NCBI GenBank assembly: GCA_036274645.1 | Contig: DASUFH010000349.1 | Location: forward strand, 1 to 8,605 | Source: DASUFH01 sp036274645 | Lineage (GTDB): Bacteria; Acidobacteriota; Terriglobia; 20CM-2-55-15 | DNA length: 8,605 bases | Reading direction: 5' to 3' | Shown here: positions 7,429-8,605 of the stretch, piece by piece | Layout: the number at the start of each line of letters is the position of its first letter | Numbering within the stretch: the stretch's first letter is position 1 | Position numbers and translations under genes: made by a program | Notes under the pieces: generated by a model | What the model saw: the letters and a program-made list of their open reading frames with translations, nothing else | The model's database searches: none | What the model was told of the DNA's origin: nothing

Positions 7429-8041
7429 TGGGCATCCTCTCGCGGCAGATCTCGCGGAGGGCTGCATAGACCCAACCGGTCGCCGTTTGGGTATCGGCGA
7501 GCACTCTTGAGCGCAGTTCGGGCGATAACCAGCTCCGAACCTTTGCCAGGACGTCCGGGGTGATGCCGTCTTGACCCAGGGATTTCAGGGCGTGGACGAT
7601 GATTGAGCTTTCACGCAGTTTGAAACCGGTTTCCTTAAGCGCAGTGTGTTTGAACTCGAGTGTTGTCTTTCCGATCGCGTAGCGCCTGTTCGGCCCATCC
7701 GACAGATAGACAACCTTTGAGGGAACCTGCGTCGAAAGACCCAGAATGTTTTGTGCGGCGACGCCGCTGGGCTGAATCCGCCATCCGAACTTACGTGCGA
7801 GCGCCTGGGCCACCTGGTCCAGGTCCGGGCCAAGCTGCCGGCCAAGCAATTCGCTCGATGGTGGAAAGTCGTATATGCCACGGATAACCCGTCGAATCAC
7901 ACCTCGCCGATGGAGCCGATGGAGAGCAAAATCAACGGACGAGCGGGGACCGAGGCGGGCAAAGTCTTGAGGAGAGAACGCCCAACCTCTCCCGCTGCCG
8001 ATTATGCGCTTATATGCTTTGGTTTCTATGCTTTTGTCCAA
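7421..8041 (-). CDS. abiEi: AbiEi-like (DUF6088-type) antitoxin and transcriptional regulator
   Basis: The product is 206 residues. The N-terminal ~60 residues form a winged-helix-like domain: GRGWAFSPQDFARLGPRSSVDFALHRL, then a basic wing (RRGVIRRVIRGIYDFP). The central and C-terminal part (ARKFGWRIQPSGVAAQNILGL, VYLSDGPNRRYAIGKTTLEFKH) matches the AbiEi/DUF6088 antitoxin body. These proteins bind their own promoter and neutralise AbiEii without stable contact (type IV). The start is TTG 8041: an in-frame TAG lies only two codons upstream, so no longer start exists, and only a weak AGG precedes it. Its stop overlaps the abiEii GTG in GTGAATAA. A palindrome overlapping a promoter immediately upstream fits autorepression. 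It is first in the operon and would control all five genes. Confidence 0.85.
   Translation of the reverse strand: MDKSIETKAYKRIIGSGRGWAFSPQDFARLGPRSSVDFALHRLHRRGVIRRVIRGIYDFPPSSELLGRQLGPDLDQVAQALARKFGWRIQPSGVAAQNILGLSTQVPSKVVYLSDGPNRRYAIGKTTLEFKHTALKETGFKLRESSIIVHALKSLGQDGITPDVLAKVRSWLSPELRSRVLADTQTATGWVYAALREICRERMPSE
7436..7441 (-). promoter_or_regulatory. Ribosome binding site deciding the abiEii GTG start
   Basis: GAGAGG on the minus strand lies seven bases before GTG 7428, within the last codons of abiEi. The protein that follows starts VNKVARLPAAERRDLF, which matches typical AbiEii N-termini, so this site favours GTG 7428 over the in-frame ATG at 7467. Confidence 0.55.
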
Positions 8042-8052
8042 GTGCTACGACC

Positions 8053-8094
8053 TGAATATCTAAGAAAAAATAGTGTGTTTTTCTTAGATATTCA
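8053..8094. repeat. 17-bp perfect inverted repeat, candidate AbiEi operator
   Basis: Arms TGAATATCTAAGAAAAA (8053-8069) and TTTTTCTTAGATATTCA (8078-8094) are exact reverse complements separated by eight bases (8070-8077). The element is strikingly AT-rich in GC-rich surroundings and lies 12 bases upstream of the abiEi start. One arm covers the -35 region and the other the transcription start of the candidate promoter, the geometry expected for a repressor operator. It could also form a hairpin, but the T-runs are inside the stem, unlike an intrinsic terminator. Confidence 0.7.
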
Positions 8095-8095
8095 A
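8067..8095 (-). promoter_or_regulatory. Candidate sigma70-type promoter of the abiE-drm operon
   Basis: On the minus strand, TTGAAT (8095-8090) and TATTTT (8072-8067) are separated by exactly 17 bases. Each hexamer matches four of six consensus bases. Transcription would start near 8060, giving a leader of roughly 20 bases before TTG 8041. The promoter lies entirely within the inverted repeat, so repressor binding would block it. No other promoter candidate is needed for the overlapping genes downstream. Confidence 0.55.
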
Positions 8096-8236
8096 GGACC
8101 CCTTTTGTCTTGTCCCTGCACAATCGGGCATGCGCTCCGCCCGATCGGGAAAGAGGACATCTTTCTTGACGCGGGGGTACTCATAGGTGTTCAACGTTAT
8201 CGCCTCATCGCATTCCTCCGAGTACGAGGAACGCTA
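8084..8236 (-). other. Open in-frame continuation after TAG of the upstream gene
   Basis: Beyond the TAG at 8236-8234, the same frame runs 49 more sense codons to TAA at 8086-8084. The translation looks protein-like (RSSYSEECDEAITL, NTYEYPRVKKDVLFP) and ends just inside the operator palindrome. Replacing TAG by a Tyr codon would give FLDWSEYRSSYSEE. This may be the remains of a longer C-terminus cut by a nonsense mutation, or simply a chance open stretch. A 7-bp stem (8123-8129 with 8139-8145, nine-base loop) lies here without a T-run. Confidence 0.3.
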
Positions 8237-8605
8237 TTCGGACCAGTCAAGAAAGATTTCCTCGATCTCTCTGAATGCATTGAAGCCGTGCAAAGAGTTC
8301 TTCGAAATGTACAGCGACTTCAGTCGACCAAGTGGTATCGCTGCGGCCGACGCGAAGCTGGCAAGGATCGGTTTCCCAGGAATCGTGGTCTTCCAACTTC
8401 CGTCTACGAGTGAGGCTTCTAAACGCGCACAGGTCTCCTGCACGAGGCGCTGGGTATTGCCGTCATCCATCGATGCGATCACGCGTTGCCGCTCTGCGGC
8501 CTGATTGGCAACGAACATTTGTTCAAGCTCTTGGACCGACTTGCCAGTGCATGCTTTGGGCATCAGACTAACGTTGCCGACACGCATGCGAATGTGCCTT
8601 GTCAC
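8234..8605 (-). CDS. Hypothetical protein, probably 5'-truncated by window edge
   Basis: The frame is open from the right edge to TAG at 8236-8234, giving 123 or more residues. A GTG coincides with the edge and an ATG lies six codons in, so either the start is visible or the gene begins outside. I do not recognise the family. Visible features are a charged, probably helical segment (SVQELEQMFVANQAAERQRVIASMDDGNTQRLVQ, described by its ends) and a compact region around IPLGRLKSLYISKNSL that could be a helix-turn-helix. It ends in FREIEEIFLDWSE. It lies on the same strand as the defence operon, but the 190-base gap with its own promoter separates them. Base composition is less GC-rich than drmA. 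The frame continues open beyond the TAG (see 8084-8236). It could be a regulator linked to the island; that is a guess. Confidence 0.5.
   Translation of the reverse strand: MTRHIRMRVGNVSLMPKACTGKSVQELEQMFVANQAAERQRVIASMDDGNTQRLVQETCARLEASLVDGSWKTTIPGKPILASFASAAAIPLGRLKSLYISKNSLHGFNAFREIEEIFLDWSE

Noticed and set aside
8053..8094. Inverted repeat as an intrinsic terminator
   Set aside because: The stem is AT-rich with the T-run inside it rather than after it, and it coincides with a 17-base-spaced promoter. An operator explains it better.
8123..8145. 7-bp stem ATCGGGC/GCCCGAT as terminator of the upstream gene
   Set aside because: The loop is long and no T-run follows on either strand.
7751..8413. 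220-codon plus-strand ORF across abiEi start and the promoter region
   Set aside because: It overlaps abiEi, the palindrome and the upstream minus-strand gene, and shows no domain. The minus-strand reading is far more protein-like on both sides.
1..8605. CRISPR array, tRNA, rRNA, IS element or integrase
   Set aside because: No regularly spaced repeats, no cloverleaf-like sequence and no transposase or recombinase motif were seen on either strand.

Overview
The window is a GC-rich bacterial sequence dominated by one anti-phage defence operon on the minus strand. It holds a DISARM core (drmA, drmB, drmC) directly behind a type IV AbiE-like toxin-antitoxin pair (abiEi, abiEii). The host cannot be named from this sequence. 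The strong GC bias, and a Gly/Pro/Arg-rich low-complexity segment inside an alpha/beta hydrolase at the left edge, would suit a soil Acidobacteriota-type genome, but that is a low-confidence guess.

Layout from left to right. Positions 1-390 (+) hold the 3' end of an alpha/beta hydrolase gene. A 75-bp convergent gap (391-465) follows, with no obvious terminator. The operon then runs leftwards, in transcription order: abiEi-like antitoxin (8041-7421), AbiEii nucleotidyltransferase (7428-6432, with an apparent frameshift near 6674-6692), drmA helicase (6442-3017), drmB DUF1998 protein (3020-1245) and drmC phospholipase D-like protein (1248-466). Upstream of abiEi lie a 17-bp perfect inverted repeat (8053-8094) that overlaps a good candidate promoter, and the 3' part of an unrecognised minus-strand gene entering from the right edge (8605-8234). 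The frame of that gene stays open past its TAG stop until 8084.

Every junction in the five-gene operon is an overlap: GTGAATAA, an 11-bp overlap, ATGA and GTGA. The genes are therefore almost certainly co-transcribed and translationally coupled. No DNA methyltransferase, drmD or drmE lies inside the window, so what is visible is a methylase-less drmABC core led by a toxin-antitoxin pair. DrmA and DrmB would form the DNA-sensing helicase complex and DrmC would be the accessory phosphodiesterase-like protein. AbiEi would repress the promoter and neutralise the tRNA-modifying toxin AbiEii. I infer that the pair either guards or addicts the cell to the operon, or adds an abortive-infection layer. 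The frameshift in abiEii puts the activity of the toxin in doubt. The three very long plus-strand ORFs opposite drmA, drmB and drmC are codon-aligned shadows and are not annotated.
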